A stretch of DNA of 49,135 bases from Deltaproteobacteria bacterium (GCA_003235365.1 QJWJ01000530.1:1-49135); one strand, 5' to 3'; shown: positions 9,523 to 18,948, counted from the stretch's first letter. Program-made: numbers and translations. The notes: generated from the sequence alone by a model not told the origin.

Positions 9523-9894
9523 CGCGCATGGACGTGGACGGCAACCACGGGTGCACCCGCACGCCCCAGGCCCGACCCGAGGACGTCAGTGGCGAGTCCG
9601 GCGACTGCTCGGCGGCGGGCTGCCCACCGGAGTGCCGACCGGCTGATCCATCAGCGTTACCGCTGGACTCCCCAGGAAAGCGGCAAAGCACAGGCGCTCC
9701 AACATCTCCCCCGCTGCTGACATTCCTCGTGCAATCGCCCAAAACATACGCTTGCTGCTACATAAGCAACAACCGTGCCTGTTCAGTGCGAAGCGGATTT
9801 CCGTGTTCGCGGGCCAGGGAGTGATGCTGCACGCATGACATCTCTGTCATACCTGTGGTCGAAAAGTTGCAGCACTGGCTCACGTGCTCCGCAG
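9523..9894. other. Intergenic stretch between kinase and FGE-like gene
   Basis: It separates two convergent genes. Apart from the doubtful small frame above, I see no gene, no hairpin with a T run and no repeat. Bases 9735-9870 are relatively A/T-rich. Confidence 0.5.
9528..9824 (+). CDS. Possible small Cys-containing protein after the kinase
   Basis: A 98-codon frame starts with ATG five bases after the kinase stop. Its first 50 codons are very G/C-rich at third positions and encode Cys at four places (HGCTR, GDCSAAGCPPEC). The second half is less gene-like. There is no ribosome site, signal peptide or recognisable family. It may be chance. Confidence 0.22.
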   Translation: MDVDGNHGCTRTPQARPEDVSGESGDCSAAGCPPECRPADPSALPLDSPGKRQSTGAPTSPPLLTFLVQSPKTYACCYISNNRACSVRSGFPCSRARE

Positions 9895-11028
9895 TCAACG
9901 CGACGGCGCGTCCGTGGCGTCGGGCCCCAGCAACGTGCCGCACATCGTCTTGCACAGGGTTTGGTCGTCTTCGCACCGGCACTCGCCCTTGGCCTTGAGC
10001 TCGAGTTTCTCCTTCATGTCGTCGACGGTGAAACGCGCGAGCCGTTCCACACGGTCGAACTGCCAGCCGCGGGTGATCTGTTTGGGCGCACGTGGGTCCG
10101 TGGCGGCCCCATCGGGCTCAGCGCAGCACCGAAAGCCGAGGTAGTAGTAATAGAAGCCCTCGTTGTGAGTGTAGATCTTCGGCCGACACTGATTGCGGAC
10201 ACCCTTGTACCAAGGCCCACCGGTGTGAACGCTGTCGAACTTGCCGCGGTAGTTCGACGCCGTCGTTTCGCTGGCCACGACCTCGTCGTTGTTGCCGGGT
10301 AGGTCGTGAACACCGTAGTCGCTGATGCACTGCGGTTGGCTTCCGCTCGGCACCCCCTGCCACAAGCGGGCGAGTTCCTTCGGATCGCGCTTGGCCACCT
10401 TGTTCATGTTCGGGTGATCCCACTCGCGATCGCCATTGCACTTGTCCGGGTCGCGTTCGTAACCATAAGGAAACGGCTTCAAGTCGGGCCCTTCGCACGC
10501 CATTGTCCATTCACTCTCGGTACACAGTCGTTTACCGACGGCGGCGCACTTGACCTGCGCCTGGTAGAAATTGTTCATCACCTCGGGGCGAACGCCCTGC
10601 TGGTTCGGCCACGCAAAATCGTCGATGCAAAATCGCTTGGGCGACGTGCTCCCCGTGCATTTGCTCCAGGGCTCGAACTTCTCGCAGACTTCCTTGTCGT
10701 TCGCTTCGGAGTGCCACTGACTGACGCACTTGTGCTCCACGGAGCTGCAGTAGTCGCCTTCGATGAACACCATCCCGACCGGACAGTGAGCGGGCTCTGG
10801 TGGCGGGCTCGGCTCGTCCTGAGGCCGCTCCTTCGGCGGTTCGTCCTGGTTCGTCGTCTCAATCGCAGGCGCGACGGTGGCAGGGGCGTCGGGGGCGGGA
10901 CTCGACGGCTCGTTTGCGACAGCGCTCGGGGGTGCGGGGGAAACAGCCGATGGCGTGCAGACCGGGAGCAGGAGCGCAACCAGCACCACGACTCCGTTCG
11001 ACGACAGCTTCGGAGTTGGCAAAGACAT
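9895..11028 (-). CDS. Lipoprotein with FGE-sulfatase (SUMF1-like) domain
   Basis: A 377-residue exported protein. A hydrophobic N-terminus (VVVLVALLLPVC) ends in a lipobox-like PVC and is followed by a Pro/Ala/Glu-rich linker to about residue 80. The rest is a formylglycine-generating-enzyme-like domain (PVGMVFIEGDYC, KRFCIDDF, GKRLCTESEWTMACEG, a GNNDEVV segment, LGFRCC). Catalytic family members oxidise a Cys in client proteins; many secreted myxobacterial versions are thought to be binding folds instead. The domain is Cys-rich, fitting an oxidised compartment. The next gene upstream on the same strand (11107-11400, 78 bases away) encodes a small Cys-rich lipoprotein, so the two may be co-transcribed. 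Confidence 0.85.
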   Translation of the reverse strand: MSLPTPKLSSNGVVVLVALLLPVCTPSAVSPAPPSAVANEPSSPAPDAPATVAPAIETTNQDEPPKERPQDEPSPPPEPAHCPVGMVFIEGDYCSSVEHKCVSQWHSEANDKEVCEKFEPWSKCTGSTSPKRFCIDDFAWPNQQGVRPEVMNNFYQAQVKCAAVGKRLCTESEWTMACEGPDLKPFPYGYERDPDKCNGDREWDHPNMNKVAKRDPKELARLWQGVPSGSQPQCISDYGVHDLPGNNDEVVASETTASNYRGKFDSVHTGGPWYKGVRNQCRPKIYTHNEGFYYYYLGFRCCAEPDGAATDPRAPKQITRGWQFDRVERLARFTVDDMKEKLELKAKGECRCEDDQTLCKTMCGTLLGPDATDAPSR

Positions 11029-11106
11029 GCCGCCTGGGTAGCTGAGCCTGGCGCAGCCGTCATCCCCGGTCCTGCGCCGACCGGCCCACGGTCTTCCGCG
11101 GGAACG

Positions 11107-11400
11107 TCAGCCGGGGCAATGCGCGCTGCAACCGCCGCGTCCTGCGCAGTCGTTTTGACCCTGGCAGGCGTGGGATTCCGGCACGGCGCAGCCCCCCTTG
11201 CCCTTGCAGGGGTTCTTGCCCATGCAGCAGTCCTTCGCCGAGGCGGTGGGCGCTACCGTGGCGGGGACGTTCGCGCTGGGCGGCGTCGCGGTCGACCTGC
11301 TCTCGACGGAAGTTGCCCCGGAGCGATTGCACGCCGCTCCCAACAGTCCGAGCATGGCTAGCTGCGCCCAACGCTCGTACGGCGGCACGCTTCGAGACAT
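11107..11400 (-). CDS. Small Cys-rich lipoprotein with KGKGGC motifs
   Basis: A 97-residue protein with a signal peptide (AQLAMLGLLGAAC) and a lipobox at about residues 21-24. A Ser/Thr/Pro linker leads to a compact C-terminus holding KDCCMGKNPCKGKGGC, HACQGQNDCAGRGGC and HCPG, that is nine Cys in the last 40 residues with NxCxGxGGC repeats. This pattern recalls bufferin/DUF2282-like small periplasmic Cys-rich proteins suspected of binding metal; that link is inference. The frame runs further upstream, but ATG 11400 starts the signal peptide. It precedes the FGE-like lipoprotein gene on the same strand. Confidence 0.8.
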   Translation of the reverse strand: MSRSVPPYERWAQLAMLGLLGAACNRSGATSVESRSTATPPSANVPATVAPTASAKDCCMGKNPCKGKGGCAVPESHACQGQNDCAGRGGCSAHCPG

Positions 11401-11541
11401 GACAGTCGTTCTGCCCAGATCCGACGACGATCCGCAACGCCGTTCCCCGGAGCGGTGGCCGAACGGCCCACTCTCGACCCGACGGCTCCCCGGGCGGCCT
11501 TGCGAGTGACAGGGCGCGCTGGTGCATCTAAGACTGCGCCC

Positions 11542-13581
11542 ATGAGTCCCCGCCGCATTCTCGTGACGAGCGCCCTCCCCTACGCCAACGGCCCGATCCA
11601 TCTCGGCCACCTCGTCGAATACCTTCAGACCGACATCTGGGTTCGCTTCCAGCGCCTGCAGGGCAACGAATGCCGCTACTTCTGCGCCGACGACACCCAC
11701 GGCGCGGCAATCATGATCAGCGCCCGCAAGCACGGCGTGACCGAGGCCGAGTTCATCGAGCGGATGAACCGCGCGCACCAAGAAGACTTCGCCCGGTTCG
11801 GCGTGAGTTTCGATCATTTCGGCAGCACCCACAGCGACTCGAATCGACAGCTGTGCGGCGAGTTTTGGAAGGCGCTTCGCGGATCGGATCTCATCGCCGA
11901 AAGCGACGTCGAACAACTCTACGACGTTCAAGAAGGCTTGTTTCTCGCCGACCGCTTCGTCAAGGGAACCTGCCCGGTGTGCAGCTCAGCCGACCAGTAC
12001 GGTGACAACTGCGAGAAATGCGGTGCCACCTACAGCCCAACGGAGCTGAAGAACCCCAAGAGCACCTACAGCGGCACGACCCCCGAACTGCGCAAAGCCA
12101 AACATCTATTCGTGCAGGTCGAACGACGCCACGCGTTCCTCGACGAATGGACACAGGCGGAGGGGCGGTTGCCTGCGGAGACGGCCAATTACCTCAAGGG
12201 GTTCTTCCTCAACAACCCGCTGCGTGACTGGGACATCTCCCGGCCCGCGCCGTACTTCGGGTTCGAGATCCCCGACAGCCCTGGCAACTACTGGTATGTG
12301 TGGTTCGACGCGCCGATCGGCTACCTCGCCAGCACCCAAGACTGGTGCGCCAAGACAGGACAGCAGCTCAGCGATTGGTGGCAATCCGACGCTACCGAGA
12401 TCTACCACTTCATCGGCAAGGACATCGTCTACTTCCACGCCCTGTTCTGGCCGGTCATGTTGCAAACGGCCGGCTACTCGCTGCCGCGGCACATTCACGT
12501 CCACGGCTTCTTGACCGTGAACGGCGAGAAGATGTCCAAGAGCAAGGGTACACAGATCAACGCCTCGACGTACCTGGAGCACCTCGACCCGAGTTACCTG
12601 CGCTACTACTACGCCAGCAAGCTGGGGCCCGGCGCCGAAGACATCGACCTCGATCTGGATGACTTCTGCCAGAAAGTGAACAGCACGCTGCTGGCCAAGG
12701 TGATCAACCTCGCAAGCCGTTCGGCACGCTTCATCGCGGCGGGCGGTCTCTCTCCCGAGTACCCCGAGGACGAGGGGCTGTTCGAGTCGACCGCTGCGGC
12801 GGCTGCCGAAATTGCCGCGGCCTACGAAGGGTTCGACTACGCCAAGGCCGTTCGCCTGATCATGGCTCTGGCCGATCGCGCCAACGAGTACATCGACCGC
12901 AAGCAGCCCTGGAGCTTGAAGAAGCAGGCAGGCAAAGAGCGCGAGGTTCAAGACGTCTGCACGGTCTGCCTGAACGTGTTTCGGCAGCTGTGCATCTACT
13001 TGGCACCCGTGCTTCCCGAATTGGCCGACAAGGCAGCGGCGCTGCTACAGACCCCCATCTCGAATTGGGCGGATGCGCAAACCCCGACGCTCGGTCACCC
13101 GATCGGGACGTTCACTCACCTCATGCAACGCGTCGACCCTCAGAAAGTACAGCAAATGGTTACCGACAGCACCGTCGCGCAACGGCCCGACGAGCCGACG
13201 TCAGCGACGTGGGCTGACGACGATGCCGCGCTAGCCGCCGAACCACTCGCCGACACGTGCAGCATCGACGACTTCGCGAAGGTCGATCTGCGAGTTGCCC
13301 GGGTGATCGCCGCCGAGCCCGTCAAAGAAGCCCGCAAGCTCCTCAAGCTCACCGTCAGCCTCGGCGGAACGCACACCCGAACGGTGTTCGCTGGCATCAA
13401 AGCTGCGTACGAGGCCGAAAGTTTGGTGGGACGCCTGGTCGTGGTCGTCGCGAATCTCGCGCCCCGCCAGATGAAGTTTGGCACCAGCGAGGGCATGGTC
13501 ATCGCGGCCGGTCCCGGCGGCGCTGAGGTGTTCGTCCTGTCTCCAGATAGTGGCGCCAAGCCCGGCCAGCGCGTTCACTGA
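11542..13581 (+). CDS. metG: Methionyl-tRNA synthetase
   Basis: A 679-residue cytoplasmic enzyme that charges tRNA-Met. The class I HIGH motif appears as PIHLGH (about residues 18-23), the zinc knuckle as CPVC...CEKC (about 144-160) and KMSKS in GEKMSKSKG (about 330). The anticodon-binding helical domain follows. A C-terminal EMAP/Trbp111-type OB-fold tRNA-binding domain occupies about 570-679 (FAKVDLRVARVI, APRQMKFGTSEGM). Length is normal for the long form. The open frame extends 29 codons upstream, but ATG 11542 is where the family begins (MSPRRILVTSALPYANG). Confidence 0.97.
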   Translation: MSPRRILVTSALPYANGPIHLGHLVEYLQTDIWVRFQRLQGNECRYFCADDTHGAAIMISARKHGVTEAEFIERMNRAHQEDFARFGVSFDHFGSTHSDSNRQLCGEFWKALRGSDLIAESDVEQLYDVQEGLFLADRFVKGTCPVCSSADQYGDNCEKCGATYSPTELKNPKSTYSGTTPELRKAKHLFVQVERRHAFLDEWTQAEGRLPAETANYLKGFFLNNPLRDWDISRPAPYFGFEIPDSPGNYWYVWFDAPIGYLASTQDWCAKTGQQLSDWWQSDATEIYHFIGKDIVYFHALFWPVMLQTAGYSLPRHIHVHGFLTVNGEKMSKSKGTQINASTYLEHLDPSYLRYYYASKLGPGAEDIDLDLDDFCQKVNSTLLAKVINLASRSARFIAAGGLSPEYPEDEGLFESTAAAAAEIAAAYEGFDYAKAVRLIMALADRANEYIDRKQPWSLKKQAGKEREVQDVCTVCLNVFRQLCIYLAPVLPELADKAAALLQTPISNWADAQTPTLGHPIGTFTHLMQRVDPQKVQQMVTDSTVAQRPDEPTSATWADDDAALAAEPLADTCSIDDFAKVDLRVARVIAAEPVKEARKLLKLTVSLGGTHTRTVFAGIKAAYEAESLVGRLVVVVANLAPRQMKFGTSEGMVIAAGPGGAEVFVLSPDSGAKPGQRVH

Positions 13582-13619
13582 ACCGCGGCCGTTCTCGGCT
13601 CTCGTATCGGATGAGTGCT

Positions 13620-13883
13620 CTAATTGCCCGACCGCGGGCAGCGCTCCGCGAGGACGGCGACAATCAAGCGCTGAGCGGCGACTTTCTCCAGCCCCAGCAG
13701 CGGACCGAGGTGCTCCTCGACGTTGCCGAATCCTCCCGCAATCAGGTTGGAACGGGTGATGGGAAAGCCCAACAGCTCCCGGTGGATCCCCCTGAGCAGA
13801 CGCTCGAGGTCACTCGTGGAAACTCGGCTCAGTCCGCGGCGATGCATGCGCGGAGCGATACCCCCAACCCGAGCCATTTCCAA
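13620..13883 (-). CDS. Small protein of a recurrent myxobacterial type
   Basis: An 87-residue protein with G/C-rich third positions and no signal peptide. The core GLSRVSTSDLERLLRGIHRE, then a Phe-Pro-Arg segment, a HLGPLLGL segment and VAVLAER, follows a pattern I associate with many small uncharacterised myxobacterial proteins (GL..VS..DL..LLR..HR......GL........VLAER). This is recall, not a search. It is probably a small helical domain for DNA or protein binding. ATG 13847, twelve codons in, is an alternative start closer to the conserved core. Confidence 0.62.
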   Translation of the reverse strand: MEMARVGGIAPRMHRRGLSRVSTSDLERLLRGIHRELLGFPITRSNLIAGGFGNVEEHLGPLLGLEKVAAQRLIVAVLAERCPRSGN

Positions 13884-13934
13884 GGGTTCAGAGCGCGCCC
13901 CGATGGACCGAATTTGAAAGCCGGTTTTTCAAAC

Positions 13935-14128
13935 ATGAACACCCACACCTGAATACACTAAGGTAAGTCCCTGAAATGTTGCGAAACCAAGTTGGTACGC
14001 AACCTGCACATACTCGACACAACAGACTTCGTACAGGGGCACCGGTTTCCCCCCCTCCCCACGCTCCTGTACTTCTTTCTCGCGACGCGGCCCCAGGTCC
14101 CCCCTCCCTCGGCCGCGTCGCCCTTTTT
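13935..14128 (+). ncRNA. Candidate small RNA ending in an intrinsic terminator
   Basis: Three hairpins follow in a row: 13978-14003 (GTTGCG...CGCAAC around ACCAAGTTGGT), 14031-14072 (GTACAGG/CCTGTAC) and the terminator stem 14082-14121 with T5 at 14124-14128. The nearest upstream + gene (metG) ends about 400 bases earlier, so the terminator has no obvious mRNA. A possible -10 (TACACT) lies at about 13954. The 5' end is a guess. Confidence 0.35.
14082..14128 (+). terminator. Intrinsic terminator
   Basis: GCGACGCGGCC (14082-14092) pairs with GGCCGCGTCGC (14111-14121), an 11-bp perfect stem, followed by CC and TTTTT. It reads in + direction. Confidence 0.7.
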
Positions 14129-14285
14129 GTGCCCAGAACGGCTCAACTGTCGCTTGAAGGCAGTGGGCCAGCGGGGCGTTCACCGTACCGCCGGGCATCG
14201 GGCTCGCGTTGGGTTCGTTCCCACCTGTCGATGACCGAGTTCCGCGAGCGCGTCCGAGTCGTTCTCGCCGCGCGAACATGCGCGC

Positions 14286-14873
14286 TCAGTCGCTCAGCCG
14301 CCGGATCCAGAACGTCAGGACCTTCGACGTCGGCGCGGGCTGATCGACGTCGAGCCAGCTCAACCGCACCTGCAGATCGGGCTGGCGAACGTAGCCCCTT
14401 CCACTCCAAAACTCGTGCAAGGCGCGGTAGCCCGCTGGACGAAGCGGGTGATCAGCGTCGCGTTCCACGGCGCAGAACGCCGCCCACTGACAGCCGAGCC
14501 GACGCGCGTGGGCTTCGCGTTCGTCGAAAAAGCGGTGACCAATGCCCCGACCGCGGTACTCCTTCTGAAGCACGGACTCGCCGAAGTAGGCAACAGCTTC
14601 GAGCGCTTGACCGCGCGAAATGAACGGCTGTCGAAACTCGGCCTCTGCCTGCCACAGGCCAATCACGGTCGAAGCACCGACGACCGCCCCGGCGTCCTTG
14701 GCCAAAACGACCATCGCCGAGTCGGCGCTCAGATAGGACTGGAGGTATTGCCGTTCGTAATCGAGGCTACCGCGATACAGGTACGGATACTCCTCGAACA
14801 CGTCGATCCGAAGCCGAGCGACGTCCAGTATGTGGTCGAGCAGTCGTCGTCCCGCAGTCGCCTCGAGCTCCAT
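14286..14873 (-). CDS. GNAT-family N-acetyltransferase
   Basis: A 195-residue cytoplasmic protein with a GNAT fold. The acetyl-CoA pyrophosphate loop is the QKEYRGRGIGHRFF segment (about residues 102-115, R/Q-x-x-G-x-G). Preceding strands carry AMVVLAKDAGAVVGASTV, and a C-terminal RGYV fits the family. The acceptor substrate cannot be told. Its ATG shares one base with the TGA of the NhaC-type gene (TGATG at 14871-14875), so the two are translationally coupled. Whether that means shared function or only shared regulation is unclear. Confidence 0.87.
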   Translation of the reverse strand: MELEATAGRRLLDHILDVARLRIDVFEEYPYLYRGSLDYERQYLQSYLSADSAMVVLAKDAGAVVGASTVIGLWQAEAEFRQPFISRGQALEAVAYFGESVLQKEYRGRGIGHRFFDEREAHARRLGCQWAAFCAVERDADHPLRPAGYRALHEFWSGRGYVRQPDLQVRLSWLDVDQPAPTSKVLTFWIRRLSD

Positions 14874-16486
14874 CAGGCCAACTTACCCCAAATGCGTAAC
14901 ACCGTCGCCATTGCGACGACACCGAGGACCAAGCACAGCAAGCCCCCCACGCCCAGGCTGACCGCACCGTACGACAACGCTGCAACTACCATGGCGAGCA
15001 TCGCATACGGGACTTGGGTCCAGACGTGGGCCACCAAATCACACTCGACCGCCGTGGCAGAAAGCACCGTGGTGTCGCTGACCGGTGAGCAGTGATCGCC
15101 GAAGATGGCCCCATCGAGCACGGCGGCAACCGTGGGAACCAGAACGGCAACACCACCCAAATCGTGGGCGAGTGGCAGCGCTGCGGGCATCACGATGGCC
15201 ATCGTCCCCCACGACGTCCCCGTCGACAGCGCGACAATCGCCGCACCGACGAAGGTCAGCACCGGAACGAGTGCGACCGGCACCCGATCGGCAAGCACCG
15301 CCACGAGATATGGGCCACTGCCCAGCTCCTTTCCAACAGCGCTCAGCGCCCAAGCGCAAAACAGTATCCCCAAAGCCGGTAGCCCGGCGCGCCACGCAGC
15401 AAGCACCGCCTGCCACAACTGCGCCGGTGCGATCCGCGCAGAAACGCTGGCGAGAATCAACGCCGAAGCCAAAGCCAACAGCGCGGACGTGAACAAGACC
15501 GCCGCGCTGTGCCGCACCCCTGCCAACACGCGTTGCCACTCGCTGACGCGCAAGGGATGAAACGGTCCATCGAACCCGCCGCCGTCGATGAACAGACCCA
15601 CGGCGATCGAACACACGAGAATGACGACGGGCACGACGGCAACCACGAGCGTTGGGTCCTGGCCCCTCGACGCTTCACCCGTGTCGCCCACCACCGCTTC
15701 ACTGGAACGCACGGCGGCGCGGGCCGCCCGTTCCGCGCGCAGCATCGGACCGAAGTCGCGACCCATGTACGACGTCAAGAACACGAGCCCCAAGGCAAAC
15801 AGACAGTAGAAGCGAAGTGGCAATGCCAGCAGCAACAAGCCGTACGCCTCCACCCCCAGTCTCATCGGAGCCGTGATCTCCGACAACAATCCCACTTCGT
15901 AGCTGAGCCACGTCGAAACGATGGCGACACCCGCCACCGGGGCGGCGGTCGAATCGACGATGTAAGCGAGCTTCTCCCGCGAAACTCGATGACGATCCGC
16001 CAACGGTCGCATCCCCGATCCGACCAAGAACGCATTCGCATAGTCGTCGAAGAACACGACCAGCCCCGCCCCCAGCGCGCCGAGTTTCACCGCTCGCGGA
16101 CTGTCGACGTAGCGACGCATGCGGCTCACCAGGGTCCCGAACGCGCCGGTACGCTCGATCACCTTGATCATCGACAGCACACTGAGCGCAAAGCCACAGA
16201 CCATCAGGTGCCAGGGATCACTGGCGTTGTCCCACACGTAACGGCGCACTCCGACCGTCAGCCCGGCGCTGGGACCGTGCAACAGGATGCTACCGGCGAG
16301 TACGGACAACCCCAACGCCACCACGACGCGCCCGAAAGCCACTACCAACACCAGTGCGACGACCGGAGGGAGCAGTGCCCACCAGTGAACGACGCGCCCT
16401 TGGACGGTAGCATTCGGCAGCCACGCCAGTGCACCACTGGCAAGCGCAAGCGTCAGCGCCGCACTCGAGCGTAGCCGATGGGTCAC
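14873..16486 (-). CDS. NhaC-family Na+/H+ antiporter
   Basis: An integral inner-membrane protein of about 537 residues with 11-13 hydrophobic segments. Family signatures are VVFFDDYANAFLVGSGMRPL, STWLSYEVGL and FGDHCSPVSDTTVLSATA, typical of NhaC-type antiporters. It would exchange Na+ (or another cation) for H+. The start is uncertain: GTG 16486 opens just before the first membrane helix (LTLALASGALAWL). ATG 16567 and a still longer frame to 16669 exist, but the extra sequence is Arg/Cys-rich and unlike the family. The GNAT gene follows with a 1-base overlap. It is divergent from the Omp85-like gene. Confidence 0.87.
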   Translation of the reverse strand: MTHRLRSSAALTLALASGALAWLPNATVQGRVVHWWALLPPVVALVLVVAFGRVVVALGLSVLAGSILLHGPSAGLTVGVRRYVWDNASDPWHLMVCGFALSVLSMIKVIERTGAFGTLVSRMRRYVDSPRAVKLGALGAGLVVFFDDYANAFLVGSGMRPLADRHRVSREKLAYIVDSTAAPVAGVAIVSTWLSYEVGLLSEITAPMRLGVEAYGLLLLALPLRFYCLFALGLVFLTSYMGRDFGPMLRAERAARAAVRSSEAVVGDTGEASRGQDPTLVVAVVPVVILVCSIAVGLFIDGGGFDGPFHPLRVSEWQRVLAGVRHSAAVLFTSALLALASALILASVSARIAPAQLWQAVLAAWRAGLPALGILFCAWALSAVGKELGSGPYLVAVLADRVPVALVPVLTFVGAAIVALSTGTSWGTMAIVMPAALPLAHDLGGVAVLVPTVAAVLDGAIFGDHCSPVSDTTVLSATAVECDLVAHVWTQVPYAMLAMVVAALSYGAVSLGVGGLLCLVLGVVAMATVLRIWGKLA

Positions 16487-16836
16487 ACCCCAACGCCTAC
16501 ACCGTTCCAACGCCCGCACGACACAACGGTAGGTGCGGACGCCGCCAATCGCCATAACGAACTGCATGAACCGGGGTCGATTCGCGCAGTGGGTGTTGGG
16601 TCTACCCGAAACGCGGCCATCTCGCCCGACGAGACCGAAGCGAACGGCGCAACACGATGCCACGCTCACCCAACCCCAGCCAGTCGGTCTGGACCGATCG
16701 TAAAACGCGGCCCGGCGATGCAGTGCCTGCCTACCCGAGAGCCCACTCGTCCGCTATGGTCGACCTGCCAATGACCTTCGACTGCGCCTGCCGGAGGCGT
16801 CGAGCAGACCCGAGCAGTGAGCCAGCGCCGCGACGA
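16487..16836. other. Divergent upstream region (NhaC-type and Omp85-like genes)
   Basis: It should hold promoters for both divergent genes. I see no clear -35/-10 pair. Open frames from both genes run into it without start codons in good context. Confidence 0.4.
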
Positions 16837-18948
16837 ATGGGCAGATCAGGTCAAACGACAGACAGCGGGCGTTGGTGGCGGGCTCCGTTCTGGCTTTCGT
16901 TCGCCTGGTCCCTGTCGCTGCTCATGCTTTCGGGGCTCACCCACGGGCAACCCCAGCCGCGTCAACTGTCGGGCTACGAACAGGAGAGCATCGAACTGGC
17001 TCTGGCGCAGGTCGGCGGCAAACGCGAACTCGAACCCGAAGGCAAACGCATCGAGGGAATCGACGTCGTGACCCTCGACGTGTTCGAGGAGCGGGACGGG
17101 GTGCCGATGCTGCTCAACTGGTTCCACGTCACGACTCAGCGCGAAATCATCGAACGAGAGATCCTGCTGCGTCCGGGTCAGCCGTTCCAACAAATGCTAG
17201 CCGACGAAAGCGAACGCAACTTGAGGGCGTTCTCCCAATTGTCGGTCGTGCTCATCGTGCCCCTGAAGGGTTCCACGAAGGACAGCATACGGCTGTTGGT
17301 GATCACCAAGGACGTCTGGAGCCTCCGGCTCAGCTGGGCACCGACGACCTACAACGGCAAGCTGACGAGCTTGACGCTGCAACCGTCGGAAACGAACCTG
17401 TTCGGCACCACGCAACGCGTCGCCGGGAACCTGACCCTCGGTGCTCGAACCTATTCGGTCGGTGCGAGCTACTTCGTCCCACGGATCGGAGGCAGCCGCA
17501 TCCAGTCGTACGTCAGTGCAAACGCCATCTTCAACTGCCAGACGAACGAGTTCGAAGGCGCGTCGGGTTGGCTTCAGTACGGCCAGCCCTTGATCTCTTC
17601 GCTCGACAAGTGGTCGTGGCGCACCGCCGCGTACCTTTCGAGTCAGATGTCCGCCCCCTACGTCACGCGCGGCGGCGCCATCTGCTCGGAGAAAGACACC
17701 TCACCGTTTCCGGTGAGGAGCAGCGATACCTACGGCTCCAGCGAGGCTTCCCTGGTCGGAAGGGTGCGCGACGCCGATGGCAACGTCCTGGAGCGAAGCT
17801 CGTCGTCGCACAGGTACTTCAACGTCTGGGTACCGCAGCGCAGCCGCTCGGACAGACTCCGCGGGCAGCTCGTACTCACGCGCACGTTCTTCAAACTCAA
17901 TCGAATCCACTTGTCGTTCGGCGTCGAAGCGGACGAAACCCGAGTCAGCGAGGTCATCGATGGGGACGAAGCGCTTGGCACTTGGACAACCTACAGCCGC
18001 ACCGCCGAAGAGCCCGGCAGTGCTCGGTGGGTCGAAACTGTGGGCAGGTTCGAACCTGGCCAACCTCCACTCGACGAGGGAGCCGTGCAGTGGGCGCGTG
18101 ACGGCTACCGTTCGGCGTTGGCGCTCAACACACAACGCGACCGCCTCAACCCGCGCGACGCCGTCTTGGGCGACCGCCGCGTCGGCCCCTACGTACAGCT
18201 GCACGCGTTCCGACAGTTGTACCAACGGATGCTGAACCACGACACCCTCGGTCTGCAGGAAGACGTTCAACTGGGGCACGACGTCTACTTGCGTATCTAT
18301 CCCGCCTTCCAACCCCTGTCCAACCGCAACATGCTGGGGGTGTTCTCCAGCGCCGCGTACACGTTGCCGCTGAGCAATGGTTTCGTGCGCGCCGGCGCCG
18401 CGGCGACCATCGAGTTGGCGGGTCCAGGCAATACCGACTCGCGGTTGGAGATCTCCGGCCCGCAGCAAAGCGACGCTCAGATCGACGCAGATCTGAACGT
18501 GGTTTCGCCAGATCTGGGCGTGGGCCGGTTCGTGTCCATGGCAACGCTCACACACCGTCCCACCCGCTACATCCGACGCTACGCGTATGGTTTGGGAGGA
18601 ACCGATCGCCTGCGGGGCTACAAGCCAGGAGAGTTCGCTGGCGTCGCGCACCTGATCATCAACAACGAGTTTCGGACGCGCCCCGTTCGAATTCTGTCCG
18701 TGCTCGCGGGCTTGAATCTGTTCTACGACCTCGGCGACGCGAAGAACACCCTGCAGGACCTGGAGCTCAATCACGGTGCGGGTGTCGGTCTGCGCTTGCT
18801 GTTTCCGCAACTCGACCGCGACGTGTTTCGCATCGACGTCTCGTTCCCACTGCAGGGTGACCGTTCCGGCGAGTACTCCGTCACGGCAGGCTTTGGTCAG
18901 GTATTCGGCGCGTACGGAAAGCCGTCGAACGCCCTGATGCCGCAGTGA
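16837..18948 (+). CDS. Omp85/BamA-like outer-membrane beta-barrel protein
   Basis: A protein of about 703 residues. A signal peptide with a long n-region ends at about residue 36 (FAWSLSLLMLSGLTHGQ). A POTRA-like unit follows at about 85-150 (TTQREIIEREILLRPGQPF, SERNLRAFSQLSVVLIVPLKG). The remainder is a long barrel with alternating aromatic strands ending in GFGQVF. YAYGLGGTDRLRGYKPGEF matches the Omp85 surface-antigen motif (RGY). One POTRA and no partner gene suggest a patatin/TamA-like or orphan Omp85 rather than BamA itself. The start is ATG 16837, just before the signal peptide; a longer frame begins at 16657. Confidence 0.83.
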   Translation: MGRSGQTTDSGRWWRAPFWLSFAWSLSLLMLSGLTHGQPQPRQLSGYEQESIELALAQVGGKRELEPEGKRIEGIDVVTLDVFEERDGVPMLLNWFHVTTQREIIEREILLRPGQPFQQMLADESERNLRAFSQLSVVLIVPLKGSTKDSIRLLVITKDVWSLRLSWAPTTYNGKLTSLTLQPSETNLFGTTQRVAGNLTLGARTYSVGASYFVPRIGGSRIQSYVSANAIFNCQTNEFEGASGWLQYGQPLISSLDKWSWRTAAYLSSQMSAPYVTRGGAICSEKDTSPFPVRSSDTYGSSEASLVGRVRDADGNVLERSSSSHRYFNVWVPQRSRSDRLRGQLVLTRTFFKLNRIHLSFGVEADETRVSEVIDGDEALGTWTTYSRTAEEPGSARWVETVGRFEPGQPPLDEGAVQWARDGYRSALALNTQRDRLNPRDAVLGDRRVGPYVQLHAFRQLYQRMLNHDTLGLQEDVQLGHDVYLRIYPAFQPLSNRNMLGVFSSAAYTLPLSNGFVRAGAAATIELAGPGNTDSRLEISGPQQSDAQIDADLNVVSPDLGVGRFVSMATLTHRPTRYIRRYAYGLGGTDRLRGYKPGEFAGVAHLIINNEFRTRPVRILSVLAGLNLFYDLGDAKNTLQDLELNHGAGVGLRLLFPQLDRDVFRIDVSFPLQGDRSGEYSVTAGFGQVFGAYGKPSNALMPQ

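Larger units (their letters stand above)
13884..14285. other. Intergenic stretch holding a structured-RNA candidate
   Basis: No credible protein gene. It contains three inverted repeats and a terminator in + orientation (see 13935-14128), and a 7-bp inverted repeat TTTGAAA/TTTCAAA at 13913-13933. Confidence 0.55.
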
